Source of the DNA: Clostridiales bacterium UBA6114 | GTDB taxonomy: Bacteria > Bacillota > Clostridia > Oscillospirales > Butyricicoccaceae | Direction: 5' to 3' | DNA: 37,821 bases | Assembly: GCA_002423435.1 (NCBI GenBank) | Contig: DIWE01000031.1 | Coordinates: 1 to 37,821 of the forward strand | In this document: positions 15,868 through 23,618 of the stretch, in pieces | How the letters are laid out: the number at the start of each line of letters is the position of its first letter | Numbering within the stretch: the first letter of the stretch is position 1 | The notes under the pieces: generated by a model | Databases searched by the model: none | Told to the model about the DNA's origin: nothing | What the model saw: only the letters and a program-made list of their open reading frames with translations | Program-made: the position numbers and the translations under genes

Positions 15868-16857
15868 ATGAAAAAAATTATCAACGCCCCGGAAAACTAT
15901 ACCGACGATATGCTCAAGGGCATTTATGCCGCCCATGGCGACCAGGTCAAATATGCAAACAATGATCTGCGAAGCTATTGTATTGCAAACAAGGTTCCGG
16001 GCAAGGTCGCAATCGTGACGGGAGGCGGAACCGGCCATTTGCCGCTTTTCCTCGGCTATGTGGGCGAGGGTCTTCTGGACGGATGCGGCGTAGGCGGCGT
16101 ATTTCAGTCCCCCTCCGCCCAGCAGATATTCGAGGTCAGCAAAGAGGTGGAGGCGGGCGCGGGCATTCTTTACCTCTACGGCAATTATACCGGCGACATC
16201 ATAAACTTCGGCATGGCCGCCGAGCTGTGCTCCATGGCGGGAATCGCCGTCAAATCGATTACGGGCGCAGATGACGTAAACTCCGGGGCGCCGGAAATAA
16301 GGCGCGGCGTCGCTGGTATCTTTTTCATGTATAAGTGCGCCGGTGCGAAGGCGGCGCAGCTCGGCACTCTTGACGAGGTCTACGAGGCCGCCCGCAGGGC
16401 GAAGGAAAACACGCGGACCGTGGGTTTTGCGCTGACCCCTTGCGTCATTCCCGAGGTCGGTAAGCCCAATTTTACTCTCGCCGAGGATGAGATGGCGATG
16501 GGCATGGGCATTCACGGCGAGCCGGGCATCTGGAACGGCGCGCTTAAGACCGCGGACGAAATCGCCGAAGAGTCGCTCGATACTCTGCTCTGCGATATGC
16601 CTGTGCGCCCCGGCGAGGAGGTCGCTCTCCTTATCAACGGGCTCGGCGCGACCTCCGTCGAGGAATTATACATACTCAGCAATTCGGTGACGGAGATCTT
16701 AGCCTCAAAAGACATTAAAATCTATAAAACCTTTGTCGGCGAATATGCCACGTCCATGGAAATGGCCGGGGCCTCCATTTCCCTATGCAAAGTGGACGGC
16801 GAAATGAAGGAATGGCTGAATTATCCCGTCAGGACGCCGTTTTATACGCAAAAATAG
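15868..16857 (+). CDS. DhaK-like kinase subunit (dihydroxyacetone kinase family, substrate-binding)
   Basis: The product is a 329-residue homologue of DhaK, which holds its ketose substrate as a covalent hemiaminal on a histidine. That residue is present (H216 in M-G-M-G-I-H-G-E-P-G), as are H57 (G-G-G-T-G-H) and the base D110 (N-Y-T-G-D). The lysine just before N-Y-x-G-D in E. coli DhaK is replaced (L-Y-G-N-Y-T-G-D), and the A-H-A-G-Y loop reads L-F-L-G-Y. The pocket therefore differs and the substrate may be a different ketone or aldehyde. ATG 15868 follows AAAGGA. It lies 12 bases before the DhaL-like gene. No PTS subunit DhaM is found, so phosphoryl donor is open. Confidence 0.87.
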   Translation: MKKIINAPENYTDDMLKGIYAAHGDQVKYANNDLRSYCIANKVPGKVAIVTGGGTGHLPLFLGYVGEGLLDGCGVGGVFQSPSAQQIFEVSKEVEAGAGILYLYGNYTGDIINFGMAAELCSMAGIAVKSITGADDVNSGAPEIRRGVAGIFFMYKCAGAKAAQLGTLDEVYEAARRAKENTRTVGFALTPCVIPEVGKPNFTLAEDEMAMGMGIHGEPGIWNGALKTADEIAEESLDTLLCDMPVRPGEEVALLINGLGATSVEELYILSNSVTEILASKDIKIYKTFVGEYATSMEMAGASISLCKVDGEMKEWLNYPVRTPFYTQK

Positions 16858-16869
16858 GAGGCGGGGAAA

Positions 16870-17520
16870 ATGACCGTGATAAACGCCGGGGATCTGAAAG
16901 GGCTGTTTGAAAGCGTGGCCTTTGTGATGGCGGAAAAGGCGGAGGAACTCTGTGAAATGGACGCCAGAATGGGGGACGGCGACCTGGGCCTGACCATGAA
17001 AAAAGGCTTCGGCGCCTTGCCGGAGGTTTTCGATCAGCTGGAGGAAGCCGATATCGGGAAGCGTCTTATGAAGGCGGGCATGAAAATGGCATCGGTGGCG
17101 CCGTCCACCATGGGCACGCTGATGGCCTCCGGAATCATGGCGGGCGGAAAGGCGATCGTCGGCAAACCATATATGGACGCCGCGGCATTCTGCGCATATT
17201 TGGAGGGCTTTTGTCGCGGCATTATGAACAGGGGGAAATGCCGCCAAGGCGACCGCACCGTGCTCGACGCCGTCGGCAGCGCGGCGGACAAAGCCTCGCA
17301 GGCACTGCGGGCCGACCCCGCCCTGACATTGGAGGCCGCCGCAAAAATAGCTTTAAAAGGCGCGGAGGAGGGCGCCCAAGAGACTCGCCGCATGGCGCCG
17401 AAGTTCGGAAAGGCCGCGATCCATAAAAAGGCCGCGGAAGGCACGGCCGATCAGGGCGCGTGCGCCGGAATGTACATGATGAAGGGATATTGCGACTACA
17501 TCTGCGGCAAAGGGTGTTGA
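16870..17520 (+). CDS. DhaL-like kinase subunit (nucleotide-binding)
   Basis: The product is a 216-residue all-helical DhaL homologue that carries ADP or ATP and phosphorylates the substrate on DhaK. The magnesium-binding aspartates are present in M-D-A-R-M-G-D-G-D-L-G (D31, D36, D38), where most DhaL proteins have G-D-G-D-H-G or G-D-A-D-H-G; the following His is Leu here. P-S-T-M-G-T-L and Q-G-D-R-T-V-L-D-A match the phosphate-lid and G-D-R-T-x-x-D-A motifs. AGGAGG precedes the ATG. Together with the gene before it this forms the kinase step of the rightward operon. Confidence 0.87.
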   Translation: MTVINAGDLKGLFESVAFVMAEKAEELCEMDARMGDGDLGLTMKKGFGALPEVFDQLEEADIGKRLMKAGMKMASVAPSTMGTLMASGIMAGGKAIVGKPYMDAAAFCAYLEGFCRGIMNRGKCRQGDRTVLDAVGSAADKASQALRADPALTLEAAAKIALKGAEEGAQETRRMAPKFGKAAIHKKAAEGTADQGACAGMYMMKGYCDYICGKGC

Positions 17521-17585
17521 CTGTCGGGGTTTATCAGGCTGCGATCCAAATTTTATATCAAATTATTTGAGAAGGGTGAATAAGA

Positions 17586-19031
17586 ATGGACTACAGGGAA
17601 CTGAAGGACGGCGCTTTTAAGGAGCGGCAGAAGGCGAGGGTCAGTACCGAATCGCTGAAAGCCCGTGTGGACCGTTCTCCGTTCGGGGAGAAGACAAAGG
17701 CGCTTCTTTATGACTGCATCAGGTACGAATCCTATGGCGGCATGGCCTGGGCGCTGTTTGAATCTGCGCCGGTGGCGGAAAGAGCAAGCGGGTCTCTCGT
17801 ATACGATGCCGACGGCAAGGAATACATTGATTTTCTGTCCGGGTTTTCCGTCAGCCAGTTCGGAAATTGCCAGGCGGAGATCACAAAAATAATCCGGGAG
17901 CAGGCTGCGAAGCTGACCCATTATTTTGATCTTCCCCACGTTGAGCGCATAAAGCTGTCAAAAAAGCTTTGCGAGAACTCGAGAATCAGCGTTCCGACAA
18001 AGGTTTCGTACGGCGTCACCGGCTCCGACGGTATCGAGCTCGCGGTCCGCGCGGCCCGCTATTATACCGGAAAGCCGAATATCCTCACAGCGTACGGCGA
18101 TTATCACGGTGTTACTTACGGCACAATGGCCCTTACCTCCAAGGGCGGAATGCAGCCGAACTTTTATCCCGTGACTCCGGACCAGCACGTCGGATATTTC
18201 TATATGCCCCACGGCTACCGTTCCCACGAAGAGGAGTATTCGGGCCACGGCATGGAGGCGATCAAGGACCTTGAGCGCGGCCTCGAAGGGAAAGAAACGC
18301 CCTATTGCGACTGCAAGGCCGGACTTAACAATATCGCCGCGATACTGGTGGAGCCGTTCCAGTCCTCCGCGGGCTATTATATCCCGCCGAAAGCCTACCT
18401 GCAGGAGCTGCGCCGCATCTGCGACCGTTTCGGCATCCTCCTTATCATCGACGAGATCCAAGCGGGCCTCGGGCGCTCCGGAAAGCTGTGGGCCTTTGAG
18501 CACTCCGGAATCGAACCCGACATGATCGTGACCTCCAAGGCTCTCGGGGGCGGCTGCCCGATCTCAGCGGTGATCGCTAAGGAGGAAATCCTGATGGAGT
18601 GGGCGCCCGGCGCGCACGTGTCCACTCAGGCCGGAAACGTCCTCGCCTGCGCGGCGGGCAATTATATTATGGATGTCGTCACGGGCGATGCGTTTTTGAA
18701 ATCGGTAAACGATACCGGCTCCTACTTTAAAAAGGGCTGGCAGAAGCTTCAGGAAAAGCATCCGTCCATCGGCTGGATCGATAATCTGGGCCTTTATACC
18801 GGCATTGAGCTTGTAACCGACCGCAAGACGAAGGAGCCCGCGATCGAGTTTTCCCAGTTCGTATTAAACGAGTCCGTTGCCGCGGGAATGCTGTTTGAAA
18901 AGGGCGGCTATTATTACAACAGAATGCAGCTGATCCCCGCCTTGAATATGCCGACGGATACTATGGATGAGGCGTTTCGCCGCTGGGATAAAATATTTAC
19001 CGACGGCGAGGCAAAATTCGGCATTAAGTGA
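17586..19031 (+). CDS. Class III (omega) aminotransferase
   Basis: The product is a 481-residue PLP enzyme of the class III family, which moves amino groups between omega-amino acids or amines and 2-oxo acids. The PLP lysine is K318 (T-S-K-A-L-G-G-G), the cofactor-binding aspartate D289 (L-L-I-I-D-E-I-Q-A-G-L-G-R), and G-V-T-G-S-D-G-I-E-L-A near residue 153 holds the phosphate. Q-A-G-L-G-R-S-G-K and the C-terminal R-x2-L-I-P-A-L fit the fold. AAGGGTG precedes the ATG. With alanine dehydrogenase in the same operon, pyruvate is the probable amino acceptor (inference); the amine donor is unknown. Confidence 0.88.
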   Translation: MDYRELKDGAFKERQKARVSTESLKARVDRSPFGEKTKALLYDCIRYESYGGMAWALFESAPVAERASGSLVYDADGKEYIDFLSGFSVSQFGNCQAEITKIIREQAAKLTHYFDLPHVERIKLSKKLCENSRISVPTKVSYGVTGSDGIELAVRAARYYTGKPNILTAYGDYHGVTYGTMALTSKGGMQPNFYPVTPDQHVGYFYMPHGYRSHEEEYSGHGMEAIKDLERGLEGKETPYCDCKAGLNNIAAILVEPFQSSAGYYIPPKAYLQELRRICDRFGILLIIDEIQAGLGRSGKLWAFEHSGIEPDMIVTSKALGGGCPISAVIAKEEILMEWAPGAHVSTQAGNVLACAAGNYIMDVVTGDAFLKSVNDTGSYFKKGWQKLQEKHPSIGWIDNLGLYTGIELVTDRKTKEPAIEFSQFVLNESVAAGMLFEKGGYYYNRMQLIPALNMPTDTMDEAFRRWDKIFTDGEAKFGIK

Positions 19032-19053
19032 ATTTCAACGAAAAATTACAAAG

Positions 19054-19090
19054 TGAAATACATGGAGTTCATTGAACTCCATGTATTTCA
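19054..19090. repeat. Perfect 37-base palindrome between aminotransferase and next gene
   Basis: TGAAATACATGGAGTTCA, one T, then TGAACTCCATGTATTTCA: 18-bp arms with a one-base centre. It starts 22 bases after the aminotransferase stop and ends four bases before the ribosome site of the next gene. No T-tract follows. It may be a protein-binding site or an mRNA stem controlling translation of the downstream gene. Confidence 0.65.
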
Positions 19091-19111
19091 TCGAAAGGAA
19101 TGGGCATCAAT

Positions 19112-19591
19112 ATGAAGGTTAAGGTAAAAGAGCTGACAGCGGAGGGCTTTGCTCCATATGGTTCGTTTATTAACCTGTACGAGGGCTACAGCGACGCCGA
19201 TATTTCTTTTATACCGGACCGCATTCTTCATTTTATCGGTGCTCCCGCCCTCGACAGCCTCTGCTCCATCAGGCTGAAATATCGCAAACTGAGCCTGACG
19301 GAAACTGAATATCATGAAAACTGCGAAGAATTGTTTGGCGGGTATTCTGTAGACACACTATTCCATGTTGGATTGTTGTCGCCGGACGGAAAGCCGGATT
19401 TGGATTCCATCGCGGTTTTTTGTCTGCCCGCCGGCTGCTTCTGCAGGGTGAAGCGGAAGGTTCTCCACCATGCTCCCTTTGTTATGCATCCGGACGAGAT
19501 TGCGGTAGGCGTTGTCATGCTTCCGCCCGCCACTTATACCATTGACTGCAAGGTGCTGCGCTTTGAGGAGCCGATTCAAATCGAGCTGTAA
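19112..19591 (+). CDS. Ureidoglycolate lyase (AllA)-like cupin protein
   Basis: The product is a 159-residue protein whose opening (V-K-V-K-E-L-T-A-E-G-F-A-P-Y-G-S) and later part (L-D-S-I-A-V-F-C-L-P-A-G, then V-L-H-H-A-P-F-V-M, then A-V-G-V-V-M-L-P-P) follow the AllA cupin layout. AllA releases urea from ureidoglycolate. No other allantoin genes are in this operon, so a related C-N bond cleavage or a structural cupin role is possible. The ATG at 19112 has AAAGGA 12 bases ahead; the in-frame ATG at 19100 sits directly on it. It could also belong to a sister cupin family, so confidence in function is modest. Confidence 0.6.
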   Translation: MKVKVKELTAEGFAPYGSFINLYEGYSDADISFIPDRILHFIGAPALDSLCSIRLKYRKLSLTETEYHENCEELFGGYSVDTLFHVGLLSPDGKPDLDSIAVFCLPAGCFCRVKRKVLHHAPFVMHPDEIAVGVVMLPPATYTIDCKVLRFEEPIQIEL

Positions 19592-19654
19592 AAGCAGCGC
19601 TTGCTTTTGTCTGCAATCTGATAGTTCATTTTTTATTTATGGGAGGGATCTTGA

Positions 19655-20773
19655 ATGATCGTCGGATGCCCTAAGGAAATCAAGGCCCAGGAGGGGCGCG
19701 TAGGACTGACTCCGGCATGTGTCGACACGCTTGTCAGAGCGGGGAATATCGTTTATATCGAAAAGGACGCCGGCAAAAACAGCGGGTTTATGGACGAGGA
19801 ATATATAAGCGCGGGCGCCGCCGTTCTCGCTAGCGCGAAGGAGGTCTTCGACAAGGCCGAAATGATCGTTAAGGTAAAAGAGCCCCTCGAGCCGGAATAC
19901 GATCTTTTCCATGAAAATCAGATTTTATTTACATATCTGCATCTTGCCCCGGACCCTGAGCAGACTAAGGCTCTGCTCAGGAAAAAAATCATAGGCATTG
20001 CTTATGAAACGGTACAGCTCGCAAGCGGCGGACTGCCGCTTCTCTCCCCGATGAGCGAAATCGCGGGCCGGATGGCGGTGCAGGTCGGCGCGCATCTGCT
20101 GGAAACGGTCAACGGCGGGCGCGGCATCCTGCTTGCGGGCGTGCCCGGCGTGGAGAAGGGAAATGTCGTTGTAATAGGCGGCGGCAACGTCGGCGCGAGC
20201 GCGGTGAGAATAGCCGTCGGAATGGGCGCCGATGTTACGGTGATCGATATGAGCGCTCAGCGTCTCGCATATCTGGACGACATGTTCGGCGGCCGCATCC
20301 AGACCCTCATGTCGAACAGCTACAATATTGCAAAGGCTGTGAAAGACGCGGACGTCGTGATCGGCTGCGTGCTCGTCCCCGGCACGAAAGCGCCGAAGCT
20401 GGTAACCGAGGAAATGGTGAAATCCATGCGCCCCGGCAGCGTGCTCGTCGACGTGGCGATCGATCAGGGCGGTTCCATCGAGACCATCGACCGGGTGACC
20501 ACGCATAAAAACCCGTATTACATCAAATACGGCGTCGTGCATTACAGCGTCGCCAATATGCCCGGCGCGGTGCCGCGCACGTCCACGATCGCATTGACAA
20601 ACGCGACTCTTCCCTACGCGCTCGAGCTCGCCGGAAAGGAAGCGGAAAAAGCCATGCGGCAAAACAGCGCCTTGATGAAGGGCCTCAATGTCTATAAGGG
20701 CAAGCTGACAAATAAACCGGTTGCCGAGGCCCAGGGGCTTAAATACACGCCCGCCGACAGCCTGATCGGATAG
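19655..20773 (+). CDS. ald: Alanine dehydrogenase
   Basis: The product is a 372-residue NAD-dependent L-alanine dehydrogenase of standard length, converting alanine to pyruvate, ammonia and NADH. The catalytic residues K75 (V-K-V-K-E-P) and H96 (Y-L-H-L-A) sit at the canonical positions, and the Rossmann motif G-G-G-N-V-G-A-S-A follows V-V-V-I near residue 175. The C-terminal M-P-G-A-V-P-R-T-S-T is family-typical. GGGAGGG lies before the ATG. In this operon it probably regenerates pyruvate for the aminotransferase and disposes of the amino group as ammonia. Its TAG stop is the first triplet of the repeat element that follows. Confidence 0.95.
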   Translation: MIVGCPKEIKAQEGRVGLTPACVDTLVRAGNIVYIEKDAGKNSGFMDEEYISAGAAVLASAKEVFDKAEMIVKVKEPLEPEYDLFHENQILFTYLHLAPDPEQTKALLRKKIIGIAYETVQLASGGLPLLSPMSEIAGRMAVQVGAHLLETVNGGRGILLAGVPGVEKGNVVVIGGGNVGASAVRIAVGMGADVTVIDMSAQRLAYLDDMFGGRIQTLMSNSYNIAKAVKDADVVIGCVLVPGTKAPKLVTEEMVKSMRPGSVLVDVAIDQGGSIETIDRVTTHKNPYYIKYGVVHYSVANMPGAVPRTSTIALTNATLPYALELAGKEAEKAMRQNSALMKGLNVYKGKLTNKPVAEAQGLKYTPADSLIG

Positions 20774-21044
20774 CCGGAGCATGATAATCCGAATCCGCCT
20801 TGCGGGGCATCTTATTTGTGCCCGGCTTCGTTATTGTCCTTGATGGGCGACAGCCCATCTGCGTCCGCTGCCTTGCCGGACGCAAAAATCCGCTCCCGCA
20901 AGGTCGAAGATTTCCGAGGCTGCGGGCCGTCTTGGGGCAAGACGGCGGCCCGCGGGAAGGCTTGGTGCCTTTCAAGGGCCGGCAACGCCGCACCGGGGCG
21001 GCCCGCAGCCTCGGAAACGGGTTCAGCTTATCATGCTCCGGCTA
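20771..21044. mobile_element. 274-bp MITE-like element with 17-bp terminal inverted repeats
   Basis: TAGCCGGAGCATGATAA at the left end is repeated exactly inverted at the right end (21028-21044). Inside are several stems: GATGGGC/GCCCATC, GCGTCCG/CGGACGC, CCGTCTTG/CAAGACGG, and a long TTTCCGAGGCTGCGGGCCG pairing with CGGCCCGCAGCCTCGGAAA. It has no coding potential. It separates alanine dehydrogenase from the two dehydrogenase genes within the operon. No flanking target duplication is obvious. Confidence 0.55.
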
Positions 21045-21098
21045 GAATCAGGCTTTGCGGCTGGATGTCATCTCACGGAAATTTAAGGAGGTACGATT

Positions 21099-21881
21099 AT
21101 GGATACACCAATTGCCGGGAAGGTCGCGTTTTTAACCGGGGGCGGAAGCGGAATCGGCCGCGCCATTGCGAAAAAAATGGCGCAGTACGGGGCGTCGGTG
21201 GTCATAACGGATATCGATGCGGACGCAGCCCAGGAGACGATGGGGCTGCTTTGCAAAAATCCGCCGGCCCAAAAGCACTGCGTCATTAAGCTTGACGTGA
21301 CCGATTCGGACGCCGTCGGCAGGGCTGTAAAGGAAGCGGCCGAAAAATACGGACACCTCGATATCCTGCTCAATAACGCCGGCGTTTCCACCATGAACAA
21401 AGTCGAGGATCTGACGGACAAGGAGTGGCACTTTAACTTTGACGTGATCAGCAGCGGAACGTTTTATTGCACGCGCGCCGCGATCCCTTATTTGAAGGAA
21501 AGCCGGGGGAGAATCGTAAACACCGCCTCCATGGCGAGCTTTAAGCCGGTCCCGTTCCTTGCGCATTATACGGCCGCCAAATGGGCTGTCGCCGGCTTTA
21601 CGAAAACAACCGCCATCGAGCTTGCCCCTTATGGGATTACCGTAAACTGCGTTTGCCCGGGTTATGTGGAGACAAGTATGCAGAGCAGGGAAATCGGGTG
21701 GGAAGCGAAGCTCCGGGGAATGACGCCCGAGGAAGTGCGGCAGGAGTATATCCGGCTCACTCCGCTGGGCCGCCTGTGCCGCCCGGAGGATGTCGCCGAC
21801 GTATTCGGTTTTCTGGTGTCCCCCGAAGCGTCGTTTATAACGGGGGAGGCAATCCACGTGACCGGCGGCGCAAATCTTTGA
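21099..21881 (+). CDS. Short-chain dehydrogenase/reductase (first of two)
   Basis: The product is a 260-residue classical SDR that oxidises an alcohol or reduces a ketone with NAD(P). The cofactor motif T-G-G-G-S-G-I-G (13-20), N-N-A-G (92-95) and the catalytic S144, Y157, K161 (Y-T-A-A-K) are intact. V-I-T-D-I-D places an aspartate at the end of the second strand, which favours NAD over NADP. AAGGAGG precedes the ATG. It lies just past the MITE-like element and 38 bases before a second, only moderately similar SDR, so the pathway may need two successive or alternative oxidations. Confidence 0.9.
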   Translation: MDTPIAGKVAFLTGGGSGIGRAIAKKMAQYGASVVITDIDADAAQETMGLLCKNPPAQKHCVIKLDVTDSDAVGRAVKEAAEKYGHLDILLNNAGVSTMNKVEDLTDKEWHFNFDVISSGTFYCTRAAIPYLKESRGRIVNTASMASFKPVPFLAHYTAAKWAVAGFTKTTAIELAPYGITVNCVCPGYVETSMQSREIGWEAKLRGMTPEEVRQEYIRLTPLGRLCRPEDVADVFGFLVSPEASFITGEAIHVTGGANL

Positions 21882-21919
21882 CAGGACCGGCAAACGTAAA
21901 AAATGAAAGGAGAAACACC

Positions 21920-22708
21920 ATGGGCGTTTTTGACGGCAAGGTCGCCCTTGTGACAGGGGCGGCGAGAGGCAACGGCGAGGGAATTTCGCGCGTGATCGCT
22001 TCTAAGGGCGGGACGGTCGTGCTTACCGACCTGTCGGAAAAGGTAACGGACACCGCGAAGGATATCGGATGCGGCGCGGTCGGCTATGTGATGGACGTGT
22101 GCGACTACGACGCCGTTAAAAGGGTGGTCGACGACGTCGTCGCAAAGCTCGGCCGCATCGACGTGCTTGCAAACAATGCCGGCATTACATGCATCACCCC
22201 TTTTCTGGAGACAACCGACGAGCTCCGCGACAGGACGCTTAAGGTGCTGCAAAACGGCGTGTGGAACTGCACCAAGGCCGTGCTGCCCTACTTCCTCAAG
22301 GCAAATTACGGGCGCATCGTCAACATTTCCTCCGTGACGGGCCCGGTCGTATGCGACCCCTACGAGGTTGCGTATTCCATGGCAAAGGCGGGCGTCATGG
22401 GCTTTACGAGGGCTGTCGCGGTCGAGTACGCGGCGCGCAATATTACGTGCAACGCGGTGCTGCCCGGATATATTCTGACCAATATGGCGCGCGAGACCGC
22501 CGAGCGCAGCAAGCCGGGCCATGCGGACGAAATTATCGGGGAGATTGAAAAGGGCATCCCGATGGGGCGTATGGGCACCCCCCAGGATATCGGCTATTTG
22601 GCGGCGTTTCTGGCATCGGACGAAGCGTCGTATATCACGGGTATCCCGGTAATAATCGACGGCGGCAACGCGTTGCCGGAGACAAACGCCGTCGGCGGGC
22701 AAAAATAG
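21920..22708 (+). CDS. Short-chain dehydrogenase/reductase (second of two)
   Basis: The product is a 262-residue classical SDR, with T-G-A-A-R-G-N-G (12-19), N-N-A-G (85-88) and catalytic S138, Y152, K156 (Y-S-M-A-K). V-L-T-D-L again suggests NAD preference. The A-R-G-N-G variation of the glycine motif resembles UcpA-like SDRs of unknown substrate. The start is ATG 21920 with GAAAGGAG upstream; the reading frame is open far upstream but inside the previous gene. It is the last enzyme gene before the regulator. Confidence 0.9.
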   Translation: MGVFDGKVALVTGAARGNGEGISRVIASKGGTVVLTDLSEKVTDTAKDIGCGAVGYVMDVCDYDAVKRVVDDVVAKLGRIDVLANNAGITCITPFLETTDELRDRTLKVLQNGVWNCTKAVLPYFLKANYGRIVNISSVTGPVVCDPYEVAYSMAKAGVMGFTRAVAVEYAARNITCNAVLPGYILTNMARETAERSKPGHADEIIGEIEKGIPMGRMGTPQDIGYLAAFLASDEASYITGIPVIIDGGNALPETNAVGGQK

Positions 22709-22747
22709 CGGCTGATGCCGCGCTTTAAAAGAAAAACATCGCGGGCG

Positions 22748-22784
22748 GCGGGCTTCCCTCAACGACCAAAGAGGCGAAGCCCGC
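22748..22784. terminator. Hairpin after the second SDR gene
   Basis: GCGGGCTTC pairs with GAAGCCCGC around a 19-base loop, 40 bases after the SDR stop and before the regulator promoter. No T-run follows, so termination is uncertain. Confidence 0.4.
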
Positions 22785-22791
22785 GCCCTTA

Positions 22792-22819
22792 TTGACAAAT
22801 GGGCCGGAAACCTTAAAAT
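22792..22819 (+). promoter_or_regulatory. Promoter of the GntR-family regulator gene
   Basis: TTGACA at 22792-22797 and TAAAAT at 22814-22819 are separated by 16 bases, 47 bases ahead of the start codon. No TNGTNNNACNA site was found here, so autoregulation is not evident. Confidence 0.65.
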
Positions 22820-22865
22820 TAGAATTGAGAACCCGGAAAAATAACAGTGAGAAAGGGATTCTGAA

Positions 22866-23594
22866 ATGACACACAAAAAAGGGCAATCGACAATCGTCAG
22901 CCAGCTGGTTCAGGAGATCCGTGCAATGATAGAAAACGGCACGTATAAAGCCAACGACAAATTGCCCACCGAACAGGAATTTGCGGAACAGTTTAATGTG
23001 AGCCGCTCCTCGGTCAGAGAAGCGCTTAAAACGCTCAGCTATCTGGGTATTCTTGAATCGCATGTGTCCAGGGGGACTTATGTCGGCAACATGAACAACC
23101 TTGCAAACGAGGTGCTCAAGTGGTCGGTAATCCTCGGCAACGAGGGTATGCACGAGGTGTTTGTCTTGGGGACCGCGGTCGATACGCAGGTTTCGTTGAT
23201 CCTGATAAAGCAGATGGAAGCGAGCATGGCGGAGATGGCGCCCTTTATAGCCCGCATGAACAAAATCATTTCCGATATGAACGAAGCGGCCGTCGCCAAG
23301 GACCTGGAGGCGTTCGAAAACGCGTTTATAGAATATTTCCGGGTTTTGTATTCAAAGGCCGAAAACTCGGTATTTATCTCAATCAACGAATGCATCAACA
23401 GCCTCATCGTTCACAAGGTATGTACGTCGTATTACGAAAACGGCTATATGCTTGAGGTCACAATCCAGCTTTCTTCCATATGGAACGCGATCTGCCGCAA
23501 ATCGATTGCGCAAAGCATCGAGTTCATTCAAAGATACGGCGTCTTTTCATACGACGAAAGCTTTGTCATTTCATATCCGCCCGAAACCGATTAA
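22866..23594 (+). CDS. GntR-family regulator, FadR/FCD subfamily
   Basis: The product is a 242-residue regulator. Residues about 10-75 form the GntR winged helix (L-P-T-E-Q-E-F-A-E-Q-F-N-V-S-R-S-S-V-R-E-A-L, then S-R-G-T-Y-V-G). The rest is an all-helical effector domain of FCD length. The usual F-H-x2-L motif, whose His helps bind metal in FCD proteins, reads F-I-E-Y-F-R-V-L here, so the ligand site is atypical. It is the last gene of the rightward arm and has its own promoter. It is the natural candidate to bind the mirrored GT-N3-AC sites in the 14.7-15.9 kb spacer. Confidence 0.88.
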   Translation: MTHKKGQSTIVSQLVQEIRAMIENGTYKANDKLPTEQEFAEQFNVSRSSVREALKTLSYLGILESHVSRGTYVGNMNNLANEVLKWSVILGNEGMHEVFVLGTAVDTQVSLILIKQMEASMAEMAPFIARMNKIISDMNEAAVAKDLEAFENAFIEYFRVLYSKAENSVFISINECINSLIVHKVCTSYYENGYMLEVTIQLSSIWNAICRKSIAQSIEFIQRYGVFSYDESFVISYPPETD

Positions 23595-23618
23595 GGATAC
23601 TTCCCGCCCCGCTGTAAA

